Made by a program: the position numbers and the translations under genes. Under the pieces are notes generated by a model. That model had not been told where the DNA came from and ran no database searches. It worked only from the letters and a program-made list of their open reading frames with translations. From assembly GCA_033765305.1 (NCBI GenBank), contig JANRID010000049.1:1-64000 (forward strand): DNA of 64,000 nt, in the 5' to 3' direction. Below are positions 17,739 to 27,213 of this stretch, piece by piece; position 1 is the first letter of the stretch; each line of letters begins with the position of its first letter. The DNA comes from RDXT01 sp033765305. GTDB lineage: Bacteria > Bacteroidota > Bacteroidia > J057.

Positions 17739-17746
17739 CAAAGATA
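17739..17746 (-). promoter_or_regulatory. -7 promoter element TATCTTTG for the beta-helix gene
   Basis: On the minus strand TATCTTTG matches TAnnTTTG perfectly, 16 nt before the ATG at 17722. No TTTG is found at the usual upstream distance. Confidence 0.4.
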
Positions 17747-17876
17747 CGGTGCTGACGCGGTGTTGGGCGTGTGAGGTGCCGGATAGGCGGCAGAATGCGC
17801 CGGATATGCTGAATCTGGCGGATGTACGGGTATTTCCGGCGCATAAACGGATGCAGGCTGCGCGCAGGCCGCACGG

Positions 17877-17919
17877 AAAACGGCCCGCGCTTCCGGTTCA
17901 GATCCGGAGGAGCGGGCCG
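17877..17919 (-). terminator. Rho-independent terminator after the acyl-CoA dehydrogenase gene
   Basis: Inverted repeat CGGCCCGC (17881-17888) and GCGGGCCG (17912-17919) with inner pairing CTTCCGG/CCGGAGG, followed on the minus strand by TTTT. It starts 20 bp past the dehydrogenase stop. Confidence 0.75.
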
Positions 17920-17938
17920 TGCAGCATCTGTCGGCTTT

Positions 17939-19081
17939 TCAGCCGTCGAGCAGGCTCCGGGCGATCACCATGCGCTGGATCTCGCTCGTGCCTTCATAGA
18001 TTTCGGTGATTTTGGCGTCGCGCAGCATGCGCTCCACGTGGTACTCGCGCACGTAGCCGTTGCCGCCGTGGATCTGGATGGCTTCGCTGGCGCAGTGCAT
18101 GGCGGTTTTGGAGGCGTAGAGCTTGGCCATGGCCGCCGAAGCGACATAGTCCAGGCCCTGGTCCTTTTCGTAGGCCGCCTTGAGCGTCAGGAGGCGGGCT
18201 GCATCGATCTCGGTGGCCATGTCGGCCAGCTTGAACTGGATGGCCTGGTGGTTCCGGATTTCGGTGCCGAAGGCTTTGCGGATCTGGGCGTACTGGCGGG
18301 CAAGCTCGAAGGCGCCGGCGGCGATGCCGAGGGCCTGGGAGGCGATGCCGATGCGTCCGCCGTTGAGGGTTTTCATGGCAAACTTGAACCCGAAGCCGTC
18401 TTCGCCGATGCGGTTTTCCTTGGGCACACGCACATCGTTGAAGTTGAGGGAATGGGTATCGGAGCCGCGGATGCCCATCTTGTCCTCCTTGGGCCCCAGC
18501 TCGAAGCCGGGGAAGCCGCGTTCCACGATGAGGCAGTTGATGCCTTTATGCGCCTTGTCGCGGTCGGTCTGGGCCATCACCAGGTACACGCTGGCGATAT
18601 GGGCGTTGGTGATCCAGTTTTTGGTGCCGTTGAGCAGGTAATGGTCGCCCATGTCGAGGGCGGTGGTGCGCTGCTGGGTGGCGTCGCTGCCGGCTTCGGG
18701 CTCCGAGAGGCAGAAGGCCCCGATCCGTTCGCCCGATGCGAGGGCGGGCAGGTATTTGCGCTTCTGCTCCTCCGATCCGAAATGCTCCAGCCCCCAGCAG
18801 ACGAGGGAGTTGTTGACGGACATGATGACCGCTGCCGAGGCATCCCAGCGGGCGATTTCCTCCATGGCCAGCACATAGGAGATGGTATCCATGCCGCCGC
18901 CGCCGTATTCGGGGTCCACCATCATGCCCATAAAGCCCAGCTCGCCCATGCGGCGGAGCAGCTCAGGCGGAAAATGTCCGTGAATGTCGCGCTCGATCAC
19001 CCCGGGTTTCAGTTCCTGCTCTGCAAAGTCGCGTGCGCTTTGCCGGATCAGGAGGTGCTCTTCGCTGAGTTCAAACTGCAT
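17939..19081 (-). CDS. Acyl-CoA dehydrogenase
   Basis: A flavin enzyme that forms the 2,3-double bond of acyl-CoA and passes electrons to ETF. With the ATG at 19081 (MQFELSEEHLLIRQSARDFA) it has 380 residues, the standard size; the frame upstream to 19210 is not family-like. Signatures are FCLSEPEAGSDATQQRTTA (FAD/substrate site), GTKNWITNA, QALGIAAGAFELA, and the C-terminal QIHGGNGYVREYHVERMLRD and IYEGTSEIQRMVIAR, the latter with the catalytic Glu of short-chain type enzymes. Close to butyryl/short-chain enzymes of Bacteroidota; exact chain length cannot be set. It has its own terminator. Upstream is the repeat-rich region. Confidence 0.95.
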   Translation of the reverse strand: MQFELSEEHLLIRQSARDFAEQELKPGVIERDIHGHFPPELLRRMGELGFMGMMVDPEYGGGGMDTISYVLAMEEIARWDASAAVIMSVNNSLVCWGLEHFGSEEQKRKYLPALASGERIGAFCLSEPEAGSDATQQRTTALDMGDHYLLNGTKNWITNAHIASVYLVMAQTDRDKAHKGINCLIVERGFPGFELGPKEDKMGIRGSDTHSLNFNDVRVPKENRIGEDGFGFKFAMKTLNGGRIGIASQALGIAAGAFELARQYAQIRKAFGTEIRNHQAIQFKLADMATEIDAARLLTLKAAYEKDQGLDYVASAAMAKLYASKTAMHCASEAIQIHGGNGYVREYHVERMLRDAKITEIYEGTSEIQRMVIARSLLDG

Positions 19082-19189
19082 CTCGATTGGGATTCTGAAG
19101 TCCTTGATTAACCGATCCAATAGGTATGCAATCCTACTATCAATCTGCCGAACTCCCAAATCGGAATGCCAAAAATCCTTCCGCCGGCT

Positions 19190-19390
19190 TTTCAGCCGCA
19201 AGGGGCGCAAAGGAGGCCTTCCAGTCTTTCGGCTTGATACTTGCTACTCCCACTCAGTCACCAGCCTTTTTTCAACCGCAAGGAACGCAAAGGGACGCAA
19301 CGCGTGCCTGTTAGTCTTTCGACTTCCTGCTACGTACGTGCTTGCTGCTGGTATTTCAACCGCAAGGAACGCAAAGGAGCGCAAAGAAGG
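19190..19390. repeat. Three copies of a CGCAAGGAACGCAAAGG-type intergenic repeat
   Basis: Copies of TTCARCCGCAAGG, each followed by a GCGCAAAGG- or ACGCAAAGG-like stretch, begin at 19191, 19271 and 19354, spaced 80 and 83 bp. Copies 1 and 3 continue into CCTTCCAGTCTTTCGGCTTG, a motif shared with the array that follows. Similar A/G-rich CGCAAAG repeats occur between genes in many environmental bacteria. Confidence 0.75.
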
Positions 19391-19432
19391 CCTTCCAGTC
19401 TTTCGGCTTGATACTTGATACTTTCTACTCTC

Positions 19433-19905
19433 CAAGCCCCGGCGCAGCCCGTCCCACTACGCAATGCCCACTACGCAATACCCCCCAAAGCCAGTCTTCC
19501 GACTTGATACTTTCTACTCCCCAAGCCCCAGCGCAGCCCGTCTCACTACGCAATACCCACTACGCAATACCCCCCAAAGCCAGTCTTTCGACTTGATACT
19601 TGATACTTTCTACTTCCCAAGCCCCAGCGCAGCCCGTCTCACTACGCAATACCCACTACACAATACCCTCCAAAGCCAGTCTTGCGGCTTGATACTTGAT
19701 ACTTTCTACTCCCCAAGCCCCGGCGCAGCCCGTCCCACTACGCAATACCCACTACGCAATACCCCCCAAAGCCAGTCTTCCGACTTGATACTTGCTACTT
19801 CCTACTCCCCAAGCGCCAGCGCAGCCCGTCCCACTACGCAATACCCACTACACAATACCCCCCAAAGCCAGTCTTCCTACTTGATACTTGCTACTTCCTA
19901 CCCCC
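19433..19905. repeat. Tandem array of five 96-bp units
   Basis: Units begin with CAAGCCCC (last one CAAGCGCC) at 19433, 19522, 19618, 19714 and 19810: spacing 89, 96, 96 and 96 bp. Each holds two nested CACTACGCAATACC-like direct repeats, then CCAAAGCCAGTCTT and TTGATACTTGATACTTTCTAC. Units differ at only a few positions. Because 96 is a multiple of three, a reading frame stays open through the array into the next gene, but its product (repeated Pro/Ser/Thr text) is not a credible protein. Confidence 0.85.
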
Positions 19906-19964
19906 TGCTTCCTACTTTCCGCCCCAAAAGCGTATGTTGCACCCCAAACCCCATCCGCTGCCAT

Positions 19965-20507
19965 ATGAACCTGCTGCGTATCCCCTCCCTCTGCCTGCTC
20001 GCCCTCGCCGCAGCCTGCACACCGCTCTACTTCACCCAGCCGCAGCCGGCAGATGCGCCTGCGCTGGAGGCCTTCCCGGAAGACCTGCTGGGCGTATACG
20101 ATGACCGCCAAGACGGCGGCAGGGTGCGGGTCGCGCCCGGCCAGGCCGTGCTCGTCATGCGCGATCCGGAAACCGGCACCGTAGAGGAGGAGGTGTACGC
20201 GCTCTCCGACAGCGTGGTGCTGAAAGCGATCGGCACGAAGTACCTCTTTAGCCTGCGTGCGGAGCAGGGCTGGGTGGTGCTGCTGCTGGAGCCGCGCCGG
20301 CGGGGGCGGCTGCTGCTGCGCGGCATGAATGCCCTGCAGGACCGCGATATACACCTCGCCAAGGCCGTGATGCGGGTGGACAGCGCCGAGCTCGACGGCA
20401 GCCAGTATTATTTCGCCGATCCTTCCCGCGCAGAGCTGGATGCGTTTCTGCGCCGGGGCGGATTCAGCCAGCAGCAGGCCGATCTGCGGCGGGCGAAAGA
20501 ACGCTGA
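19965..20507 (+). CDS. Hypothetical lipoprotein
   Basis: A 180-residue protein starting at the ATG at 19965, where a clean lipoprotein signal begins (MNLLRIPSLCLLALAAAC, Cys18). The frame is open far upstream through the tandem repeats, which I do not count as coding. The mature part has EDLLGVYDDRQDGGRVRVA, LSDSVVLKAIGTKYLFSL and a final helix; it is a small beta-rich domain with no function I recognise. A TATGTTGC at 19933-19940 may be its -7 box. The gene converges on the WYL regulator gene, 25 bp between stops. Confidence 0.7.
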   Translation: MNLLRIPSLCLLALAAACTPLYFTQPQPADAPALEAFPEDLLGVYDDRQDGGRVRVAPGQAVLVMRDPETGTVEEEVYALSDSVVLKAIGTKYLFSLRAEQGWVVLLLEPRRRGRLLLRGMNALQDRDIHLAKAVMRVDSAELDGSQYYFADPSRAELDAFLRRGGFSQQQADLRRAKER

Positions 20508-20532
20508 AGCGAGGCCTCCGGAGCCGGGCCGT

Positions 20533-21429
20533 TCAGTATGCGCCGCCTGCGGCCTTCTCCCGTACATACGTGCGCAGCGCCGCAGGCCCCAGCACCTGGA
20601 TTTCGCCCGGAAGCCCCAGCACGAAGCGCCCGATTCCTTCGAAACCGGCCACCGCCCCCGCAAATCGGTAGGGAAAACGCGCATCCTCGCAGGCCTGGGT
20701 GCACCCCCGCAGGACGGGCCGCTCCTCGATCAGCAGCCGCCAGGCGCGCAGCGTCAGGGCCAGCTCCACGGCGATCCGCCGTGTGCCGAACATGCCGAAG
20801 GCATCCGTAAACGCCGCATCCGCATGCCCGCCGGTGTCTCCGGCGGCTTCCGCCAGCACCTCCACCCGCTGGATCCGGTCCAGCTTGAAGGCCTTCGGCT
20901 CGGCAAAACCCGGTTCCAGGGCATGCAGGTACTCCCCGTCCTCGCTCAGCGCCACCGGATCCACCGTACGGTCCGAAACCGTCTGGCTGGATACCGACTC
21001 GTAGCCCACAAGCCGCACCTTCGAGGCCGTCTGCAGCGCCAGCTCCAGCGCGGCCCGGTGGGCGCCTTTGGCCATGCGGAGCTGATCCTCGGCCAGCGGG
21101 ATGAGGCCTGAGCGGGTGTACAGCTTGCGCAGCAGCTGATCGCGCAGCGGATGCCCGGCATCCAGGCCCTGCACCAGGGTGTGCAGCAGCCCCGATTCCT
21201 CCGGCTGAAACTCCGCAGCGTCCTCCGGCCCCGGCTCGAAGAGGAAATAGCGCCCCCGGTCGTCTTTGTCGATCAGATACCCGATCTCCCCCAGCAGCTG
21301 CAGGTAGCGGTACACCGACCGGCTGTCGATCTCCAGCAGCCGGGCCAGCTGCGGGATCTTGTAGCCCGGGCGCCGCCGCAGCAGGCCGATCAGGGTGAAT
21401 ACCCGGAGCAGTTTTTGTTGTGCCAGCAT
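20533..21429 (-). CDS. WYL-domain transcriptional regulator (YafY-like)
   Basis: A 298-residue DNA-binding protein. The N-terminal winged helix is typical (LLRVFTLIGLLRRRPGYK, then IPQLARLLEIDSRSVYRYLQ). The WYL core lies near residues 150-220 (VDPVALSEDGEYLHALEP, KAFKLDRIQRVEV); the Trp of WYL is replaced by Glu (GEYL). A C-terminal extension carries the WCX-like part. WYL regulators sense nucleic acids or small ligands and often control defence or repair genes, but no such genes are beside it. A TATCTTGC box at 21434-21441 lies only 4 bp before the ATG, so either translation is leaderless or a later start is used. Confidence 0.85.
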   Translation of the reverse strand: MLAQQKLLRVFTLIGLLRRRPGYKIPQLARLLEIDSRSVYRYLQLLGEIGYLIDKDDRGRYFLFEPGPEDAAEFQPEESGLLHTLVQGLDAGHPLRDQLLRKLYTRSGLIPLAEDQLRMAKGAHRAALELALQTASKVRLVGYESVSSQTVSDRTVDPVALSEDGEYLHALEPGFAEPKAFKLDRIQRVEVLAEAAGDTGGHADAAFTDAFGMFGTRRIAVELALTLRAWRLLIEERPVLRGCTQACEDARFPYRFAGAVAGFEGIGRFVLGLPGEIQVLGPAALRTYVREKAAGGAY

Positions 21430-21479
21430 GCAGGCAAGATACGAAAAAGGCGCATGCCTGCGGCGGCAGCCAAGCCAAA

Positions 21480-21501
21480 GCGGCCGCCCGGAGGCGGCCG
21501 C
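21480..21501 (-). terminator. GC-rich hairpin after the PKD-repeat gene
   Basis: A perfect 9-bp inverted repeat (GCGGCCGCC, loop CGGA, GGCGGCCGC) 28 bp past the stop of the giant PKD gene. The minus-strand sequence after it is T-rich in part (TTTGGCTTGG) but has no run of T, so intrinsic termination is only likely. Confidence 0.5.
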
Positions 21502-21528
21502 GCATGCAAAGGCGTAGGTAAGAACGGG

Positions 21529-24500
21529 TTATCTGATCAGGGTAATGCTGCCGCGGAGCTCCACCCGCTGGCCCTCGAAGCCCCGGCCCTGTGCGAGGTA
21601 CACATAGACGCCCTCCGAAGCAGCCTCCCCGGTTTCCGTGCGGCCATCCCAGGGCTGGGCGGGATCATGGCTCTCGAAAATCTTGACCCCCCAGCGGTTG
21701 TAGATGCTCCAGGTGAACTCGGCCAGGTAGGCCCCGCTCAGGGTGAAGGTGTCGTTGTAGCCGTCGCCGTTGGGCGTGAAGGCGGAGGCGCCGTAGAGCA
21801 GCGGCTCGGGCACCACGCAAACCTCATTCGAGTAGCTGAGGGCCTGGTTGCCGCCGGCTTCCCAGGCCAGGATGCGGTAGCAGTTCTGTGTAGGCTCCGC
21901 GTCGCGGAGGGAATGCCGCCAGCCTGCTGCGGTGCCGGGCAGCGTTTCGATGATCTCAAACTGGCCGGTCGCTTCTCGGTAGAGCTGCACCGTGTAGCGG
22001 TCCACGCCCTGCTCCCAGCCCTGATAGGGCGTCCAGGACAGGATGGCTTCGCCGCCGCTGCGCTGGGCCTGGAGGTGGATGCTCACCCCCGGCCGCCCCA
22101 GCGGGGTCCGGTCGCCGCAGCTGTCCACCGTGAATACCCGGTAGGCATAGGGCTGGCGGCCCACTTCGGCAGCCTGGTCCTGGAATTTGGTGTTGGACGC
22201 ATGCGCATCCTGCCGGAATACCTCCCGGTATCCGCCGCCGCCGTTGCGCTCGATCACCAGCGTCTCCGCATGGTCCACCGGCGCCTGTTCCCAGTCCAGC
22301 AGCACGTAGGCGTTGTTCTCCACCGTTGCGCGCACCACGTGGTTGGGGAATGCAGGCAGCAGGTTGGACGGCAGGGCCTGCGCCGTGTCGGACCAGGCCA
22401 TCCGGCCGGGGCCGCCGACAGCCTGCACGCGGTAGGCCACGAGTTCGGGGCAGTAGATCGAATGATCGGTGTAGCTGGTCTGTGTGCCCGGCACCTCGGC
22501 GATCAGGCTGCCCGGCGTGTATCCGTCGGTGCGGAAAATCTGGTAGCGGTCCACCGCGTTCCAGCCTTCATACGGGGTCCAGGAGACCAGGGCCCGCTCG
22601 GCGCCCGGCACGGCGCGGGTGTGCACCGTGCGGTGCACCGCGGAGCGCGCCGGATCCGACTCCAGGCCGCAGCTGTTGGCCACTTCCAGGCGGTAGCCGA
22701 TGGGCCGTTCGCCGGGGTCGGCCAGGTCGGTGAAGGAGGTCCGGGTCAGATCAGCCCATTCCCCGGCCAGGACAAAGAGGCCGCTGGCCTGCTGGCGGTA
22801 GAGGCGGTAGGCGCCGAAGTCGCCGTTGCGGTTGTCGTAGGGTTCAAGGCGGATTTCCACTTCCTGGTCGCTCAGCACCGATGCGGAGCGCAGGGCCGGC
22901 GCGACCGGCAGCTCGTCGGACAGCACCCGGAGCACCTGGGGCAGGCTGAGCGTATGGCTGCAGCCGAAGGTGTCGGTCACCGTCAGGGTGATGCTGTAGC
23001 GGCCTGGCAGCGGATAGGCATGGCTCAGGACCTGGCCCTCGCCTGTCTGCGCATCCCCGAACTCCCAATGCCAGGAGTTGAGCGGGTAGGCACCGGTGCT
23101 CTGGTCGCGGAACTCCACGGAAGCGCCGGGGCAGATGACCGTGTCGGAGAGGGAGAATGCAGCCTGCGGCGCCTCCAGCCGGATCATGGGGCTGCGGGCG
23201 GCAAATCCGGTGCAGCCGTACCCGTCCCATACCCGGAGCGATACCTCATACTGGCCGTTGGCGGTGTAGGTATGCGCCGGGTGCTGATCGGGGGAAAACT
23301 GGCCGTCGCCAAAGGTCCATTCCCAGCGGATGATATTCCCGCCCGTCAGATCCTCGAACTGGGTGCTGAAGGGCGCGCAGCCCAGGCTGTCGGCAGCGCT
23401 GAAGCGCGGCGCCGGATTGGCGCGGGCCGTGAGGGTGTCGGTAATCGCTGCCGAGCAGCCGGCGGAGTCGGTCACGGTCAGCTGCACGGTCTGCAGGCCC
23501 GCCTGGGTGAAGGTGTGATCAAGCGAGGTGCCCTGCCCGGCGGCCGGCTGCCCGTTGATGCTCCAGGCCCAGGAGGCAATGCCCACCAGATGGCCCGGCA
23601 GGACCGAGCCGGCCATGTGCACGCTGAAGGGCAGGCAGCCTGCATCCGCGCTGGCCTGCAGCACCGGCTGCGGCTGCGGCACCAGCCGCACGGCGTCCGG
23701 CTGGGTGACCGTATCCCGGCAGCCGCGGGTATCTGTCACAATCAGGGTCACGTCGTAGCTTCCGGTTGCGTGGTACACATTCAGCGGGGAGCTGAGGGTA
23801 CTGGTCTGGCCGTCGCCGAAGTCCCAGCTCCAGCCAGCGATGCCCAGCCGGGAGCTGCTTCCGTCCGCAAACTGCACGGGGCCTGCGCCGCAGCGTACCG
23901 GCGGGCTGGCCGTAAAGGCTGCCACCGGCGGCACGAAGATCGTCAGCGGGTTGGGATTGACGTAGAAGACCCGGCAGCCGGCGCCGTCTTCCACCACCAG
24001 GCTGGGATAGAAGGTGCCCGGAATGGCGTAGCTGTGCACGGTCTGCTGGCCGCTGCCGGTGTAGCCGTCGGCGAAAATCCATTCGTAGGATACCGAATCG
24101 GAGGAACTGGCCGTGAACACGACCGGCGTATTCAGGCAGCCGTAGGGCGGGTCATAGGTAAACGTAGCCGAAGGCCCTTCGATCCGGATCAGGTCGTCGG
24201 CGCGCATGGTATCTGCGCAGCCGCTGGCTGTGGACACGATCAGCGATACATCGTAGATGCCCGGCAGGGTGTACACGTGCGAGGGCGAAACCTGGCTGGA
24301 GGTGGCGCCGTTGCCGAAGGACCAGGCATAGCGGAGGTCCGGGTGCGGGAAACCCGCATCGGCACTGAAGTTGACCTGCAGCGGCGGGCAGGCGGCATAG
24401 GTGGTATCGTAGGTGAAATGCGCCCAGATCGGGGTGATATAGACGGCATTCACCCGGGTGATGGAGCTGTCGCAGCCGTTTACATCGGTGATGGTAAGGC

Positions 24501-27213
24501 GCACCGTGTAGCGGCCCGTGTCGGCATAGGCATGCCGCGGGTTGGCGAGATTGGACGTCGTGCCGTCGCCGAATTCCCACAGGTAGCTGAGCCCCGATCC
24601 GCTGGACTGGCTGACGAAGGTTGTCGGCACGCCGGGGCAGTTGATGGCAGGCGTTACCGTAAAGTCGGGATGCGGCTGCGTCACGAAGATATAGTTGTTC
24701 CGGGTGACCGAGTCCATACAGCCGTTCTGGTCCCGCACTTTGAGTTTGACCGGGTAATAGGCCGGGCTGGCATAGAGATGGGACGGATTGGGCAGGCTGC
24801 TCTGGGTTCCGTCGCCGAAATCCCACCAGCGCTGCGTGATCGGCGCATGTCCCCAGGACTGGTCCTGAAACTGCACGTTGAGCGGGAGGCAGCCTGCGGC
24901 AGGCGTGAGGGTGGTAAACTCTGCATTCGTGCCCAGCGAACGGATGTAGCGGTACATCAGGGTATCGCGGCAGCGGATGCGGTTTTCCACGATCAGGCGC
25001 ACCGTAAAGTGCCCGGTATCGGCATAGGTCCACAGCGGGCTGGGCAGGGCAGAGGTATCGTTGAGTGCGGCAGTGCCGAAATCCCAGCTCCATTTTACGG
25101 CACGGTATGACTGGTCCGTAAACCGCACCTGCACGGGGCTGCAGGCAGCCGTCACGCTGGGCAGCATGTCGGCGCGTACCGTTTCGGCAATGATGGAATC
25201 CCGTGCCGTGACGATGCAGCCCGTGGTGTGGTTGACGGCGGTCAGGGCCACGTCGTGCCAGCCCTCGGCGGTGTAGGTCTGCGAAAGGGTGGAAGGCTGG
25301 CCCGGCACCGGGCTCGAATCGAGGGTCCAGTTCCAGGTATCGGCCCCGATGGAGAGATTCTGGAAGGTAACCGTGCGGGGCAGCTCGCAGATTTTGCGTT
25401 CCGAGACCCCGATCAGCGGCAGCGGCGCCAGCACCTCGATCATGCTGCTCTGCACCATGGTATCGGTGCAGCCCCGGTCGCTGGCGATCAGCGCCACATC
25501 GAGCATGCCCAGTGCCGCGAATCCGTGCACCGGGTGCGTAGCCATCGAGGTGTCGCCGTCGCCAAAAAACCAGATATAGCGCTGCGCGCCGGTGGTGAGG
25601 TTGGTAAACTGCACCGGCAGCAGGGCGCAGGCGCGGTTCGTGTCGGCGGCAAACTGGGTCACCGGCGGACGTCCTACGGAGATATAGTGCTGGCGTACAA
25701 TGGTATCCGTACAGCCGCCGGAATTGGTCACAATCAGCCGCACCGTATAGCGGCCGGTATCGGTATAGGTATGGACCGGCTGCGCAGCGGTGGAGCTGTG
25801 CCCGTCGCCGAAGTCCCAGCGCCAGGATGCCAGCGGGTAGGGCGATTCGGTCGAGTCCTGGAATGCTACCTCCAGCGGCACGCAGCCGCCGCGGATATCG
25901 GCCCGCAGGTTGGCTTTGAGCCGGGATACTGTCACGAAGGCCTGGGAGGTCTTGCTGGCTACGCAGCCGCCGGGGCCGAAGGCCGTCAGGCGCACATTGA
26001 AGCTCCCGGACTGCGTATACGGGTGGGAAGGATGCTGCAGCGTGCTGACCGGCGAGCCGTCGCCGAAGTCCCAGCGGTAGGTGAACGCGCCGGTGGTCTC
26101 ATTGATGAAACTGACCGGGAAGGGCGTCTCGCAGCCCAGCGTCGTATCGGCAGCCCGGAAATCCACATCCGGCAGGGCGTAGATGGTGACCGGCACGGTC
26201 CGGACACCGTTGCAGCCGCTGGGATTCTGGATGGTGACGGTAGCGGTCAGGCTGCCGGACTGGTGGTAGATGTGGAATGGATTGGGCCCGCTTCCCTGCG
26301 TTCCGTCCCCAAAATCCCAGGTGATGGTGCTGTTCGGGGCGGCATTGGTCCGGAAAAAGATCGTGTCGTGGGCACAGGTCGAAGAATCGAGGGCAAAGGC
26401 GCTGAGCGTATTGACCCCGATGTTGATATAGCTGCTGCGGACGAGCGTATCGCGGCAGCCCTGCGCGCCGGTGACGGTGTGCGTAACGGAAAATGCGCCG
26501 GTGCCGGTGTAGGTATGCAGCGGGTTGGGCAGCGTAGAGGTGCTGCCGTCGCCGAACTCCCAGCGGTGGATGCCGCTGGCGGTGTAGCTCGTAAACCGCA
26601 CCTGCAGCGGCGGGCCGCAGGCAGTCAGGGTATCGGCCGTAAAGCCGGGATCAGGTGCCGAGACGTTCATATACGCCTGGCGCAGCTCCAGATCGGTGCA
26701 GCCGAAGCTGTTCCGCACCTCCAGCGATACCGGATAGACCCCCGGCTCCGCATACGCGTGGAGGGGGTTTGCCTCCGTGCTGATGACCCCGTCGCCGAAA
26801 TCCCAGCGGTAGGATACAATGGAGCCGGCACCGGGTGCGGTATTGCTGGTGAAGGCTACGAGGGCATGGGCGCATACCTGCGTCGCCGAGGCAGACAGGG
26901 ATGCATCGGGCGAGGGATACACCTGGATGTAGCCGGGCCGTACGAGCGTATCCCGCCGGCCGGCCGCATCGGTCACAATCAGGGAGACGGAATAGGTCCC
27001 CGGCGCTGAATACAGCACCGTGGGGGTCTGGAGCTGAGACTGCCCCGCACCGGTATTCCATTCCCAGGCAACGGCCTGGGATGACAAGTCCTCAAAGGTC
27101 ACCACCAGCGGGGCACAGCCCGCGACGGAGGCGGCTTGAAAGTTCGCAACAGGTTGGCCAAGAGCAAAGCGGCAGAGCACTGCCATTACGGAAAAATAAA
27201 GTAGCCTTTGCAT
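21529..27213 (-). CDS. Giant PKD-repeat surface protein with T9SS type B (CHU_C) sorting domain
   Basis: A 1,894-residue exported protein. The signal peptide is MQRLLYFSVMAVLCRFALG. Residues about 20-1430 hold 17 PKD or degenerate PKD repeats, many with WDFGDG and all ending in a Cys-rich strand (for example YRWDFGDGVISTEANPLHAY; RWEFGDGSTSTLPNPLHTY). Residues about 1440-1800 are fibronectin-like domains, and the last 85 (ASAFTPNGDGYNDTF, YNRWGVKIFESHDP) are the gliding-motility-associated C-terminal domain used by T9SS type B cargo. It should be a long adhesin-like or scaffold protein on the surface. No enzyme domain is visible. The high number of paired cysteines suggests each repeat is disulfide-braced. 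Confidence 0.9.
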   Translation of the reverse strand: MQRLLYFSVMAVLCRFALGQPVANFQAASVAGCAPLVVTFEDLSSQAVAWEWNTGAGQSQLQTPTVLYSAPGTYSVSLIVTDAAGRRDTLVRPGYIQVYPSPDASLSASATQVCAHALVAFTSNTAPGAGSIVSYRWDFGDGVISTEANPLHAYAEPGVYPVSLEVRNSFGCTDLELRQAYMNVSAPDPGFTADTLTACGPPLQVRFTSYTASGIHRWEFGDGSTSTLPNPLHTYTGTGAFSVTHTVTGAQGCRDTLVRSSYINIGVNTLSAFALDSSTCAHDTIFFRTNAAPNSTITWDFGDGTQGSGPNPFHIYHQSGSLTATVTIQNPSGCNGVRTVPVTIYALPDVDFRAADTTLGCETPFPVSFINETTGAFTYRWDFGDGSPVSTLQHPSHPYTQSGSFNVRLTAFGPGGCVASKTSQAFVTVSRLKANLRADIRGGCVPLEVAFQDSTESPYPLASWRWDFGDGHSSTAAQPVHTYTDTGRYTVRLIVTNSGGCTDTIVRQHYISVGRPPVTQFAADTNRACALLPVQFTNLTTGAQRYIWFFGDGDTSMATHPVHGFAALGMLDVALIASDRGCTDTMVQSSMIEVLAPLPLIGVSERKICELPRTVTFQNLSIGADTWNWTLDSSPVPGQPSTLSQTYTAEGWHDVALTAVNHTTGCIVTARDSIIAETVRADMLPSVTAACSPVQVRFTDQSYRAVKWSWDFGTAALNDTSALPSPLWTYADTGHFTVRLIVENRIRCRDTLMYRYIRSLGTNAEFTTLTPAAGCLPLNVQFQDQSWGHAPITQRWWDFGDGTQSSLPNPSHLYASPAYYPVKLKVRDQNGCMDSVTRNNYIFVTQPHPDFTVTPAINCPGVPTTFVSQSSGSGLSYLWEFGDGTTSNLANPRHAYADTGRYTVRLTITDVNGCDSSITRVNAVYITPIWAHFTYDTTYAACPPLQVNFSADAGFPHPDLRYAWSFGNGATSSQVSPSHVYTLPGIYDVSLIVSTASGCADTMRADDLIRIEGPSATFTYDPPYGCLNTPVVFTASSSDSVSYEWIFADGYTGSGQQTVHSYAIPGTFYPSLVVEDGAGCRVFYVNPNPLTIFVPPVAAFTASPPVRCGAGPVQFADGSSSRLGIAGWSWDFGDGQTSTLSSPLNVYHATGSYDVTLIVTDTRGCRDTVTQPDAVRLVPQPQPVLQASADAGCLPFSVHMAGSVLPGHLVGIASWAWSINGQPAAGQGTSLDHTFTQAGLQTVQLTVTDSAGCSAAITDTLTARANPAPRFSAADSLGCAPFSTQFEDLTGGNIIRWEWTFGDGQFSPDQHPAHTYTANGQYEVSLRVWDGYGCTGFAARSPMIRLEAPQAAFSLSDTVICPGASVEFRDQSTGAYPLNSWHWEFGDAQTGEGQVLSHAYPLPGRYSITLTVTDTFGCSHTLSLPQVLRVLSDELPVAPALRSASVLSDQEVEIRLEPYDNRNGDFGAYRLYRQQASGLFVLAGEWADLTRTSFTDLADPGERPIGYRLEVANSCGLESDPARSAVHRTVHTRAVPGAERALVSWTPYEGWNAVDRYQIFRTDGYTPGSLIAEVPGTQTSYTDHSIYCPELVAYRVQAVGGPGRMAWSDTAQALPSNLLPAFPNHVVRATVENNAYVLLDWEQAPVDHAETLVIERNGGGGYREVFRQDAHASNTKFQDQAAEVGRQPYAYRVFTVDSCGDRTPLGRPGVSIHLQAQRSGGEAILSWTPYQGWEQGVDRYTVQLYREATGQFEIIETLPGTAAGWRHSLRDAEPTQNCYRILAWEAGGNQALSYSNEVCVVPEPLLYGASAFTPNGDGYNDTFTLSGAYLAEFTWSIYNRWGVKIFESHDPAQPWDGRTETGEAASEGVYVYLAQGRGFEGQRVELRGSITLIR

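Noticed and set aside
19464..19964. N-terminal extension of the lipoprotein gene through the tandem repeats
   Set aside because: It reads repeated non-coding units; a complete lipoprotein signal begins at 19965.
21151..25110. Plus-strand frame of 1,319 codons
   Set aside because: Antisense to the PKD-repeat gene; no signal peptide or domain, and repetitive content mirrors the PKD repeats.
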